Of a stretch of DNA of 64,000 nucleotides, positions 50,452 to 58,177 are shown in pieces (position 1 is the first letter of the stretch; the number at the start of each line of letters is the position of its first letter). The notes below the pieces were generated by a model. That model searched no databases. It was not told the DNA's origin and was given only the letters and a program-made list of their open reading frames with translations. This DNA is from Rhodoferax fermentans (GTDB taxonomy: Bacteria; Pseudomonadota; Gammaproteobacteria; Burkholderiales; Burkholderiaceae_C). Location of the stretch: the NCBI RefSeq assembly GCF_002017865.1, contig NZ_MTJN01000002.1, positions 310,001 through 374,000 of the forward strand, written 5' to 3'. The position numbers were made by a program, and so were the translations under genes.

Positions 50452-50553
50452 CGAGCCAGCGTCAGCCTAGGCGGACGGAGCGCAGCAACCGGAACGTACT
50501 TCTTTGTACGTGAGGATTGCGAGCAGCGCCCAACGACGGATCACGCTGGCTCG
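50452..50553. repeat. long hairpin element between ybaB and recR
   Basis: Outer stem CGAGCCAGCGT (50452-50462) with ACGCTGGCTCG (50543-50553), perfect. Inner stem ACGTAC (50494-50499) with GTACGT (50506-50511), loop TTCTTT. In between GCAACC and GGATTGC pair with a bulge. It resembles a palindromic element I recall from other Comamonadaceae; this was not checked. It is transcribed within the operon. Confidence 0.75.
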
Positions 50554-50563
50554 GTAGCCACCC

Positions 50564-50896
50564 TCAGAAAGGGAATTTCATGCCACCGGGGAGGCCTGGC
50601 ATCCCTGCGGTGATCTTGCCCATCTTCTCGGCCGAAGTCTCCTCCGCCTTGCGCAGCGCCGCATTAAACGCCGCCGCCACCAGGTCTTCGAGCATGTCTT
50701 TGTCGTCGGTCAACAAACTCGGGTCGATGGTGACACGGCGCACCTCGTGTTTGCAGGTCATGGTGATCTTGACCAGGCCCGCGCCGGATTCACCGCTGAC
50801 TTCGATGTTGCCCAGATCGTCCTGGGCCTTTTTCATGTTTTCCTGCATCGCCTGCGCCTGCTTCATCAAGCCGGCGAGTTGTCCTTTGTTGAACAT
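50564..50896 (-). CDS. YbaB/EbfC nucleoid-associated protein
   Basis: A small dimeric DNA-binding protein of 110 residues. The helix [19 protein letters not shown] is followed by strands [20 protein letters not shown] and the segment [21 protein letters not shown], then a Gly/Met-rich tail ending [10 protein letters not shown]. The order dnaX-ybaB-recR is nearly universal in proteobacteria, so it probably acts with recombination or nucleoid organisation. The start follows GGAACC at 47 bases from dnaX. Confidence 0.95.
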   Translation of the reverse strand: MFNKGQLAGLMKQAQAMQENMKKAQDDLGNIEVSGESGAGLVKITMTCKHEVRRVTIDPSLLTDDKDMLEDLVAAAFNAALRKAEETSAEKMGKITAGMPGLPGGMKFPF

Positions 50897-50943
50897 GGGG
50901 TTCCTTCAGTTGGTGATAAAAAAGATTCTCGAGCACCTGCGCA

Positions 50944-52866
50944 TCACAGCGGCTTGATGCTGCCAGGCACAATTTTCGCGTCAAATTCCCGCATCATCGA
51001 CTGCACAAACGGGTCGTCAAAAACGATTTTTTCGGCAGCCAACTGGGCTTGCGCCGCTGCCGCCGCGTTGCGCTTGGCCGGGCTGTCGGTGACACGCCCC
51101 ACCTCAATCACCAGGCGCACCGGGTGCCCGACGGCGGCCAAGGCGGTGGTCAGGCGGTCTTTGCTGCCAGCATGGTTGAGCGACTCGCGCTCGACGCGCA
51201 GCAGCCAGTCGTTGTTGTCACGCGCCACCAGCTGTGACTGCAAGGCCAGTTCACGCGCCATGGCGTTGATGGCTTCGGCGGCAACCAAGGCCTGCACCGT
51301 GTTATGCCAGAAGTCACCCTCGGGCGTGGTGCTGATCGCGTGGGGGGTGCTTGCGGCCACCACATCACGTGCTGAGTCGGCCTGCACCCGCACCGGGAAT
51401 GCTTCAATGTTTGTAGCTACTTGCCCTTGATCCACAAGGGCTGGTGTCTGATTCTGCTCAAAATTCTTACTGGCAAGCGGCGGCTCAGAGGGGTCTCTGA
51501 CCGGCAGGCGCTGACCTTCTGGCACAAGCTGAACTGCTTCATTTTCAGGAGCTACTGACCCTTGAGATACGAGGGCTACAGGTTGATTTTGTTCATCTGG
51601 CTCGGCGCCATCGTCCAGCGCAGTGCCAACAACCTGGGCCACCGGAGCAACCGGCTGAACCGGCGCAACAGGTGCACTGGGTGGCGACGGCGCCGGGCGC
51701 TCAGGCGCGGGCTGCGGGGTTTTCAGTGTTTTTTTTTCAGCCACAGCGCGGATGGCGCCGGTCGCCGGTTTAAACGCCAGCAGCCGCAGCAGCACCATGG
51801 TCAGCGCCGCGTAGTCGTCGGGGGCCAGACCCAGCTCGGTACGGCCATGCAGGCAGATGCTGTAGAGCAACTGGGTTTCATCCATCGGCAGCAGTGCGGC
51901 CAGGCGTTGCAACTCGGCTTGTTCGGGGTCGGTGTCGTCCTCAGCCGCCATGCCAGGCACCGCCTGTAACACCGCCATGCGTTGCAATACCGCGCTCATT
52001 TCCTCCAGCGTCGAGGCGGCACTCAGGCCATTAAGGCGCAGCGTCTCGGAGGTATCGACCACCGTCTTGCCATCCCCTCGAGCCAGCGCGTCAATCAGGC
52101 GAAACACATGCGAGCGGTCCACACTGCCCAGCATCTGGCGCACCGTGGCCTCGGTCAGCGCACCGGAGCCAAAAGCAATCGCCTGGTCGGTCAGGCTCAG
52201 GGCGTCGCGCATGGAACCACGGGCGGCGCGCGCCAACAAGCGCAGCGACTGCACATCGGCGGCCACCTGCTCAACCTCCAGCACCTTGTGTAAATGTTCG
52301 CGGATGGTTTCAGGCGCCATCGGGCGCAAATTGAACTGCAAACAACGCGACAACACGGTGACCGGCACTTTTTGCGGATCGGTCGTGGCCAGCACAAATT
52401 TCAGGTACTCGGGCGGCTCTTCCAGCGTCTTGAGCATGGCGTTGAAGGCGTGCCCGGTGAGCATGTGCACTTCGTCGATCATGAAAACCTTGAAACGGCC
52501 CTGCACCGGCTTGTACACCGCCTGCTCCAGCAGCGACTGCACCTCGTCCACACCTCGGTTCGAGGCGGCATCCAGCTCGGTGTAGTCGACAAACCGGCCG
52601 CTATCAATATCCGTGCACGCTTGGCAGACACCACAAGGGCTGGCGGTGATTCCACCTGTGCCATCTACCCCTTGGCAGTTGAGCGACTTGGCCAGAATAC
52701 GCGACACCGTGGTCTTGCCAACCCCGCGCGTGCCGGTGAACATGTAGGCATGGTGCAGCCGCTGCGTGCTCAGGGCGTTGGAGAGCGCCTGCACGACGTG
52801 GTCCTGCCCGACCATTTCGGTGAAGTTGCGGGGGCGGTACTTGCGGGCGAGCACGAGGTAGGACAT
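50944..52866 (-). CDS. dnaX: DNA polymerase III subunits tau/gamma
   Basis: Clamp-loader ATPase of 640 residues. Walker A TGTRGVGKTTVSRILAK near 42, zinc ligands from CQGVDGTGGITASPCGVCQAC split over positions 64-84, Walker B VFMIDEVHMLTGHAF and the sensor SRC in VTVLSRCLQFNLRPM are present. A Pro/Ala/Val-rich linker from about 375 to 500 leads to the tau C-terminal domain. Two repeat copies inside the linker encode NQPVALVSQGSVAPENE and NQTPALVDQGQVATNIE. No clear slippery A-run was found at the usual frameshift position. Confidence 0.96.
   Translation of the reverse strand: MSYLVLARKYRPRNFTEMVGQDHVVQALSNALSTQRLHHAYMFTGTRGVGKTTVSRILAKSLNCQGVDGTGGITASPCGVCQACTDIDSGRFVDYTELDAASNRGVDEVQSLLEQAVYKPVQGRFKVFMIDEVHMLTGHAFNAMLKTLEEPPEYLKFVLATTDPQKVPVTVLSRCLQFNLRPMAPETIREHLHKVLEVEQVAADVQSLRLLARAARGSMRDALSLTDQAIAFGSGALTEATVRQMLGSVDRSHVFRLIDALARGDGKTVVDTSETLRLNGLSAASTLEEMSAVLQRMAVLQAVPGMAAEDDTDPEQAELQRLAALLPMDETQLLYSICLHGRTELGLAPDDYAALTMVLLRLLAFKPATGAIRAVAEKKTLKTPQPAPERPAPSPPSAPVAPVQPVAPVAQVVGTALDDGAEPDEQNQPVALVSQGSVAPENEAVQLVPEGQRLPVRDPSEPPLASKNFEQNQTPALVDQGQVATNIEAFPVRVQADSARDVVAASTPHAISTTPEGDFWHNTVQALVAAEAINAMARELALQSQLVARDNNDWLLRVERESLNHAGSKDRLTTALAAVGHPVRLVIEVGRVTDSPAKRNAAAAAQAQLAAEKIVFDDPFVQSMMREFDAKIVPGSIKPL
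51402..51460 (-). repeat. short palindromic repeat, copy 14, inside dnaX
   Basis: On plus: TTTGTAGCTACTTGCCCTTG, ATCCAC, AAGGGCTGGTGTCTGATTC. Minus orientation. Encodes TPALVDQGQVATNIE near residues 469-488 of the tau linker. Confidence 0.88.
51538..51595 (-). repeat. short palindromic repeat, copy 15, inside dnaX
   Basis: On plus: TTCAGGAGCTACTGACCCTT, GAGATAC, GAGGGCTACAGGTTGATTTT. Minus orientation, 80 bases from copy 14 and in the same reading frame. Encodes PVALVSQGSVAPENE near residues 424-442. Confidence 0.88.
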
Positions 52867-52961
52867 CCGGCGATTCTAAGGTGCCCCACCCCACCCACCG
52901 TGGCGCCCAAGCCCGACTTGGCATGTTGCCGGGATTCCAATGCAAGACGCCCGCGACCCAT

Positions 52962-52967
52962 TACAAT
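52962..52967 (+). promoter_or_regulatory. -10 element of the SRP RNA gene
   Basis: TACAAT ends seven bases before the predicted 5' end of the RNA. No convincing -35 at normal spacing was found. Confidence 0.55.
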
Positions 52968-52974
52968 AGCGAGT

Positions 52975-53068
52975 GACGGGCCTTCCCACATGGTGAAGCG
53001 GCCAACCGGGTCAGGTGGGGAACCAAGCAGCCCTAACTGTGGAGCCAGTGCTGGGGTTAAGGTCCGTC
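52975..53068 (+). ncRNA. ffs: signal recognition particle RNA (4.5S type)
   Basis: A short bacterial SRP RNA of about 94 bases that pairs with Ffh to target membrane proteins. The ends GACGGGCCTT and AAGGTCCGTC pair with one wobble. The conserved apical domain is clear: GGGTCAGGTGGGGAACC, then AAGCAGCCC. A T-run at 53077-53080 may end it. It is divergent from dnaX, the usual place in betaproteobacteria, and lies 17 bases before the 3' end of the CoA-transferase gene on the other strand. Confidence 0.96.
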
Positions 53069-53085
53069 AACTCCCCTTTTCTCTC

Positions 53086-54381
53086 TCAATACACCTGCAT
53101 CCGTTTGGCCTGTTCGATCAGCTCTGCGCGGAAATCCGGGTGTGCAATGCCAATGAGTTCGCGGGCACGCTGTTTGGCGGATTTGCCGTGTAACTGAGCC
53201 ACACCAAATTCAGTCACCACATAGTTCACGTCATTCTTGCTGGTACTGACATGGGTGCCGGGTGACAACACCGGCACGATGCGCGAGATGCTGTCGCCCT
53301 TGGCGGTGGACGGCAAAACAATGAAGGACTTGCCACCGTTGGACATGTTGGCGGCGCGCACAAAGTCGGCCTGGCCGCCCGTACCCGAATACTGCACATG
53401 GCCCAGGCTCTCGGAGCCGCACTGGCCCAGCAAATCAATCTGCAAGGTGGCGTTGATGGCCACCAAGTTGTCGTTTTTACCAGCCAAGGCAGGCGGGTTG
53501 GTGAAGTCAACCGGGTGTATTTCGAGCGCCGGGTTGCGGTCCATGAACTGGTACAGCCGCTTGGAGCCCAGCGCAAAGGTGGCCACCATCTTGCCGGGCA
53601 GGTAGTTTTTGCGCTTGTTGGTCACCGCGCCGCTCTCCACCAGGGTCAGGATGCCGTCGCCAATCATCTCAGTGTGGATGCCCAGATCGTGTTTGGTGGT
53701 CAGTTGCATCACCACCGCATCCGGGATGCCGCCATAACCAATTTGCAGGGTGGCGCCATCGTCGATCAGATCGGCCACATATTTGCCAATGGCTTCCTGC
53801 ACCGGCCCAATTTGCGGCAGGCCCACCTCCAGCACCGGCTCATTGCTTTCCACCAGCGCCGCCACCTGCGAGATGTGCACATGGCAGTTGCCAAAGGCAA
53901 ACGGCACGTTGGGATTGACCTCCAACACCACGGCACGCGCTTTCGCAATGGCGGCCATGGTGTAGTCGGCCGCCAGGCTAAGCGAGAAGTAACCATGTGC
54001 ATCCATGCCCGATGCCATGCTGAACACCACATCGGCTGGCATCTGATCGCGCCGGATCAGGCTGGGGATTTCTGAAAAGTAGTTGGGAATGAAGTCGACC
54101 CAACCGGCCTGCCCGCCCGCTCGGGTGGCCGCACCGTAAAACAGGGCCACGTGGCGGATGTGGTCCACGGTGTCGGGGTCCAGATAGGCGTATTTGCGAA
54201 TCGCCAGAATCTGGGCCACCTTCACATCCAGCAGACTGCGCCTGATCTCCGACAGCGCAGTCAACAGCGCGGGCGGCTCGCCCACGCCAGTTGGCACCAC
54301 AATCATGTCACCGTTTTTGACCAGCCGGACCGCATCGCTGGCGGCCATCTTTTTCTGTGCATACAGCTGCTGAACACTCAT
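53086..54381 (-). CDS. acetyl-CoA hydrolase/transferase-family CoA-transferase (4-hydroxybutyrate type)
   Basis: CoA-transferase of 431 residues. The N-terminal half has MIVVPTGVGEPPALLTAL and GMDAHGYFSLSLAADYT. The C-terminal half has LLGQCGSESLGHVQYSGTGG, which contains the catalytic Glu, and GGKSFIVLPSTAKGDSISRI. The pattern fits 4-hydroxybutyrate, butyrate or acetate CoA-transferases better than succinyl-CoA:acetate enzymes. The ATG at 54381 follows GGAGA. Substrate not decidable from sequence; it stands alone. Confidence 0.88.
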   Translation of the reverse strand: MSVQQLYAQKKMAASDAVRLVKNGDMIVVPTGVGEPPALLTALSEIRRSLLDVKVAQILAIRKYAYLDPDTVDHIRHVALFYGAATRAGGQAGWVDFIPNYFSEIPSLIRRDQMPADVVFSMASGMDAHGYFSLSLAADYTMAAIAKARAVVLEVNPNVPFAFGNCHVHISQVAALVESNEPVLEVGLPQIGPVQEAIGKYVADLIDDGATLQIGYGGIPDAVVMQLTTKHDLGIHTEMIGDGILTLVESGAVTNKRKNYLPGKMVATFALGSKRLYQFMDRNPALEIHPVDFTNPPALAGKNDNLVAINATLQIDLLGQCGSESLGHVQYSGTGGQADFVRAANMSNGGKSFIVLPSTAKGDSISRIVPVLSPGTHVSTSKNDVNYVVTEFGVAQLHGKSAKQRARELIGIAHPDFRAELIEQAKRMQVY

Positions 54382-54525
54382 GTTGTCTCCCGTTGAAGGC
54401 TTAGGTGAACGAAACGTGCTGACCACGACGCCTGTGTGCCAGGGCGCGTGTTGGGGCTGCCGATGCGGACATCGGGAGCTATATCTTACATAGCGATATA
54501 CCCTTATTCCAATTGGTCTAGAAGC
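54382..54525. other. spacer with a possible worn repeat copy
   Basis: Holds the CoA-transferase upstream region and, at about 54475-54530, ACCCTTATTCCAATTGG then TCTAGAAGCTCATT, which weakly follows the short repeat. The similarity is too poor to count as a copy. No gene. Confidence 0.3.
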
Positions 54526-55779
54526 TCATTTCTTGCTCAAGTAGTTCAACACGCCCTGCCCCGCCTTGGCGCCACTGGCCAGGCAGGCAGTCAGCAGGTA
54601 ACCACCGGTGGGTGCCTCCCAGTCCAACATTTCACCTGCACAGAACACACCCGGCAACGCTTCGAGCATCAAGTGGTCGTCAGCGGCCTCGAACAACACA
54701 CCTCCAGCGGTGCTGATGGCCTCGTCTATCGGCCGGGTGGCCTGCAACGTGATGGGCAAAGCCTTGATGGTTTGCGCCAGCACAGCCGGGTCGTGCATCT
54801 GCTCTTTGGACAGGGTTTCGTGCAACAACGCCGCCTTGATACCTTCGATATGCAGGCGGCTTTTGAGGTGGCTGGAGAGTGATCGGGTGCCGCGCGGGTA
54901 AGCCGCCTGCGCCAACACCCACTCGGGCGAGCGATCCGGCAACAAGTCCAGGTGAAACGTGGCTTGGCCGCTGGCAATGATCTCGTCACGCAACAGATGA
55001 GATGCGGCGTAGATCAGGCTGCCTTCCACCCCGGTGGCCGTAGCGACAAACTCACCCCGCCGCTGGAACTGCACACCTTGCGAGGTGGTCAGTGAAATCG
55101 CCACCGACTTGAACGGCTGCCCGGCAAAATGGCTAGCAAAGTGGTCGCTCCAGCCACCCAACACGTCAAAACCACAGTTGGCGGGTAACAGTGGCGCCAC
55201 CGCCACACCCCGGTCACGCAACCAGGGCACCCAGGCACCGTTGGAGCCGAGCCGAGCCCAGCTGCCGCCCCCCAGCGCCAACACCACCGCGTCGGCCTGC
55301 ACCTGCACCGGGCCGTGAGGCATGTCAAAGTGCAGGTTACTCAGAGCGTCCTCGCCGGTGCTCCAGCCCGTCCAGCGGTGGCGCATCTGAAACTGCACCG
55401 CCGGGCCGTTCTCCGGATGGCGCAGACGGCGCAGCCAGGCGCGCAGCAAAGGCGCAGCTTTCATGTCGACCGGAAAAACGCGGCCCGAACTGCCCACAAA
55501 GGTCTCAATCCCGAGTGAACTGGCCCAGCTGCGCACGTCGCCCGAGTCAAAGGTCTCAAAAATCGCCTCAATCTGCTGGCGACGTTGCCCATAACGAGAG
55601 GCAAAAATATCCGCAGGTTCGGAGTGGGTCAGATTCAACCCCCCTTTTCCCGCCAACAGGAATTTGCGCCCCACGCTGGGCATGGCGTCATACAGGCAAA
55701 CCGCGACCCCAGCCCGCGACAAGACCTCGGCTGCCATCAATCCGGCCGGGCCGGCGCCAATCACACATACATTTTTCAT
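54526..55779 (-). CDS. HI0933-type flavoprotein (TIGR03862-like)
   Basis: NAD(P)/FAD-dependent oxidoreductase-like protein of 417 residues. The FAD site VCVIGAGPAGLMAAEVLSRA is at the N-terminus, with VGRKFLLAGKGGLNLTHSE, a block of the HI0933/YhiN group. VVLALGGGSWARLGSNG and the C-terminal GVFCAGEMLDWEAPTGGYLL are further family marks. The biochemical role of this family is largely unknown. The start ATG is preceded by AAAG. It is divergent from trxA. Confidence 0.92.
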   Translation of the reverse strand: MKNVCVIGAGPAGLMAAEVLSRAGVAVCLYDAMPSVGRKFLLAGKGGLNLTHSEPADIFASRYGQRRQQIEAIFETFDSGDVRSWASSLGIETFVGSSGRVFPVDMKAAPLLRAWLRRLRHPENGPAVQFQMRHRWTGWSTGEDALSNLHFDMPHGPVQVQADAVVLALGGGSWARLGSNGAWVPWLRDRGVAVAPLLPANCGFDVLGGWSDHFASHFAGQPFKSVAISLTTSQGVQFQRRGEFVATATGVEGSLIYAASHLLRDEIIASGQATFHLDLLPDRSPEWVLAQAAYPRGTRSLSSHLKSRLHIEGIKAALLHETLSKEQMHDPAVLAQTIKALPITLQATRPIDEAISTAGGVLFEAADDHLMLEALPGVFCAGEMLDWEAPTGGYLLTACLASGAKAGQGVLNYLSKK

Positions 55780-55919
55780 AGGAATTAAAACTTTCTTTCG
55801 CTGGTTTTGACTGGCCTGCTAGCCACATGGCTAAGGCAGGCCTCGTCGGTGAGCCGGGGATATTTCTGTCACAATTTCGCTATTAATTATTTTTTTAAAA
55901 ATCTGTAACAGGAACAAAC

Positions 55920-56252
55920 ATGGCTAGTGAACTGATCAAACATGTGTCCGATGCCTCTTTCGAGACCGATGTCCTCCAATCCGGCGTGCCGGTGCTGGTC
56001 GATTACTGGGCTGAATGGTGTGGCCCTTGCAAAATGATCGCGCCGATTCTGGACGAAGTATCGACGGCTTACGAAGGCAAAGTGCAGATTGCCAAAATGA
56101 ATGTGGATGAAAACCGTGACATCCCGGCGAAGTTTGGCATTCGTGGCATCCCAACCCTGATGCTGTTCAAAAACGGCCAGCTGGCAGCCACCAAGGTGGG
56201 AGCATTGAGCAAGGCCCAACTGACTGCTTTTATTGACCAGCAACTCGCCTGA
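55920..56252 (+). CDS. trxA: thioredoxin 1
   Basis: A redox protein of 110 residues with active site [15 protein letters not shown] (Cys 34 and 37), the buried Asp in LVDYWAEW and the cis-Pro in [13 protein letters not shown]. It reduces protein disulfides in the cytoplasm. The AT-rich stretch just before it (TATTAATTATTTTTTT) and CAGGAAC at the start give a promoter-like, well-translated leader. rho follows on the same strand, a conserved pair. Confidence 0.98.
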   Translation: MASELIKHVSDASFETDVLQSGVPVLVDYWAEWCGPCKMIAPILDEVSTAYEGKVQIAKMNVDENRDIPAKFGIRGIPTLMLFKNGQLAATKVGALSKAQLTAFIDQQLA

Positions 56253-56453
56253 GTTAACGTGGTAGCGGGCCGCGCTGCGCCCGCGTTTTCCTGCAGCGCA
56301 AAACCCGGTTTTTTCCTGTCATAATCCGAGCACTCGCCAACTGTCCCAGTGGGTTGGTCAGAGTCTCCGGCAGAGGCTAACGCGACTTCTCACAACAAGT
56401 CCGGCCGTCAAATCCTCCCCCACATTTGCTTTTCACATTGATTGCGTCAATCC

Positions 56454-57716
56454 ATGCATTTAAACGAACTCAAGGCACTGCACGTGTCAGAAGTCCTCAA
56501 GCAAGCCGAAGATCTTGAGATTGAAAACACCGGGCGCATGCGCAAACAGGAGCTGATGTTTGCGATCATCAAGAAACGCGCCCGCGCCGGGGAACAGATT
56601 TTTGCCGACGGCGTGCTCGAAATCTTGCCCGATGGCTTTGGCTTTTTGCGCAGCCCGGACACCAGCTACACCGCTTCGACAGACGACATTTACATCAGCC
56701 CAAGCCAGGTGCGGCGCTTCAACCTGCACACCGGCGACATGATCGAAGGTGAAGTGCGCACACCCAAGGATGGTGAGCGCTACTTTGCCCTGAACAAGCT
56801 CGAAAAGGTCAACGGCGGCGGCCCCGAAGAAAACAAACACAAGGTTATGTTTGAAAACCTGACGCCGCTGTTCCCCAAAGAGCAGATGCGTCTTGAGCGC
56901 GACATCAAGGGTGAAGAAAACATCACCGGGCGCATCATTGACATCATCGCCCCCATTGGCAAAGGCCAGCGCGCACTGCTGGTGGCCCCGCCCAAGAGTG
57001 GCAAGACGGTGATGATGCAGCACATCGCCCACGCCATTTCGGCCAACTACCCCAACAGCCACATGATGGTGCTGCTGGTGGATGAACGCCCTGAAGAAGT
57101 GACCGAAATGCAACGAACCGTCAAGGGCGAGGTGATTGCCTCCACCTTTGACGAACCCGCTGCCCGTCACGTGCATGTGGCAGAGATGGTGATCGAACGC
57201 GCCAAACGCCTGGTCGAGCTGAAAAAAGACGTGGTGATTCTGCTGGACTCGATCACCCGTCTGGCTCGCGCCTACAACAACGTGGTGCCCTCTTCCGGCA
57301 AGGTGTTGACCGGTGGTGTGGATGCCAATGCATTGCAACGCCCCAAGCGTTTCCTGGGTGCCGCCCGCAATGTGGAAGAAGGTGGTTCACTGACCATCAT
57401 CGCCACCGCGCTGGTGGACACCGGCAGCCGCATGGACGAAGTGATTTTTGAAGAGTTCAAAGGCACCGGCAACTCGGAAATCCACTTGGACCGCCGTCTC
57501 TACGAAAAACGGGTGTTCCCATCGATCCAGCTCAACCGCAGTGGTACACGCCGCGAAGAGTTGCTGCTGCAGCCAGAAATTTTGCAAAAGACCCGCATCC
57601 TGCGCCAATTCCTCTACAACATGGACGAGATCGAATCCATGGAGATGGTCTTGAAACAGATGAAAGCCACCAAGAACAATTCCGAGTTCTTCGACATGAT
57701 GCGTCGGGGTGGCTAA
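56454..57716 (+). CDS. rho: transcription termination factor Rho
   Basis: Hexameric RNA helicase of 420 residues. The RNA-binding domain has [19 protein letters not shown] and [13 protein letters not shown] (the RNP-like site). Walker [13 protein letters not shown] and Walker [18 protein letters not shown] follow. The Q-loop and R-loop region is [18 protein letters not shown]. The ATG at 56454 is used; a start four codons upstream is possible. The 200-base leader between trxA and rho has CATAAT at 56321-56326 and could host Rho autoregulation, as known for rho genes elsewhere. Confidence 0.98.
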   Translation: MHLNELKALHVSEVLKQAEDLEIENTGRMRKQELMFAIIKKRARAGEQIFADGVLEILPDGFGFLRSPDTSYTASTDDIYISPSQVRRFNLHTGDMIEGEVRTPKDGERYFALNKLEKVNGGGPEENKHKVMFENLTPLFPKEQMRLERDIKGEENITGRIIDIIAPIGKGQRALLVAPPKSGKTVMMQHIAHAISANYPNSHMMVLLVDERPEEVTEMQRTVKGEVIASTFDEPAARHVHVAEMVIERAKRLVELKKDVVILLDSITRLARAYNNVVPSSGKVLTGGVDANALQRPKRFLGAARNVEEGGSLTIIATALVDTGSRMDEVIFEEFKGTGNSEIHLDRRLYEKRVFPSIQLNRSGTRREELLLQPEILQKTRILRQFLYNMDEIESMEMVLKQMKATKNNSEFFDMMRRGG

Positions 57717-57728
57717 GCACAGCTGGTC

Positions 57729-57734
57729 TATAAT
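57729..57734 (+). promoter_or_regulatory. candidate -10 element of rpmE
   Basis: TATAAT lies 93 bases before the rpmE ATG and directly after rho. No good -35 at 17 bases. The resulting leader of about 86 bases would contain TTTTCGCGAAAA (57743-57754), a perfect palindrome. Confidence 0.5.
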
Positions 57735-57826
57735 CCAAGGCTTTTCGCGAAAAGTACGAGCGGCTTTGAATTGCACATCGGGTTTGTGCAAGGGCTGACG
57801 CGGCTAACGCAACTGATGGAGAACAC

Positions 57827-58084
57827 ATGAAAAAAGGCATTCACCCCAATTACCGCGAAATTTGCTTCCAGGACATGTCCAATGGGTTCAAATTCGTCAC
57901 CCGCTCTTGTGCCAGCACCAAGGAAATGATCACTTTGGAAGATGGTCGCGAGTTGCCTTTGTACAAGCTCGATACCACCAGCGAATCGCACCCCTTCTAC
58001 ACCGGTACACAAAAATCGGTGGACAACATGGGCGGCCGTGTCGAGCGCTTCCGCAACCGCTTCGGCAAAACCGCTGCCAAGTAA
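57827..58084 (+). CDS. rpmE2: 50S ribosomal protein L31 type B
   Basis: A protein of 85 residues. [18 protein letters not shown] and [14 protein letters not shown], followed by [11 protein letters not shown], are typical of type B L31. The zinc Cys pairs of type A are absent (only isolated Cys at 13 and 29). Type B often replaces type A under zinc shortage, but in many betaproteobacteria it is the only copy. GGAGAA precedes the ATG. A terminator follows. Confidence 0.96.
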   Translation: MKKGIHPNYREICFQDMSNGFKFVTRSCASTKEMITLEDGRELPLYKLDTTSESHPFYTGTQKSVDNMGGRVERFRNRFGKTAAK

Positions 58085-58103
58085 GCACTTCTTGCGTTCT
58101 GCC

Positions 58104-58136
58104 AAAGGCAGCCGGGTCATTCCGCGCTGCCTTTTT
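58104..58136 (+). terminator. intrinsic terminator of rpmE2
   Basis: AAAGGCAGC and GCTGCCTTT pair over a loop of 13 bases, with T run through 58132-58136. It starts 20 bases after the rpmE2 stop. Confidence 0.85.
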
Positions 58137-58177
58137 CTTTGCGCAAAACATCCCTTCCATCGGAGCGGGCCCCCACC

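Noticed and set aside
51700..51760. Programmed frameshift signal in dnaX (T-run on plus near 51728)
   Set aside because: The A-run on the coding strand (AAAAAAAA) lies in the linker, but no downstream stem or Shine-Dalgarno-like stimulator was convincing and the frame gives full tau.
52866..52974. Small coding frame between dnaX and the SRP RNA gene
   Set aside because: No ribosome site or conserved sequence; the stretch is explained by the divergent promoters.
54475..54530. Further copy of the short repeat between the CoA-transferase and flavoprotein genes
   Set aside because: Only the CCCTTATTC arm and an AGCTC flank match; the second arm does not pair, so it is not counted.
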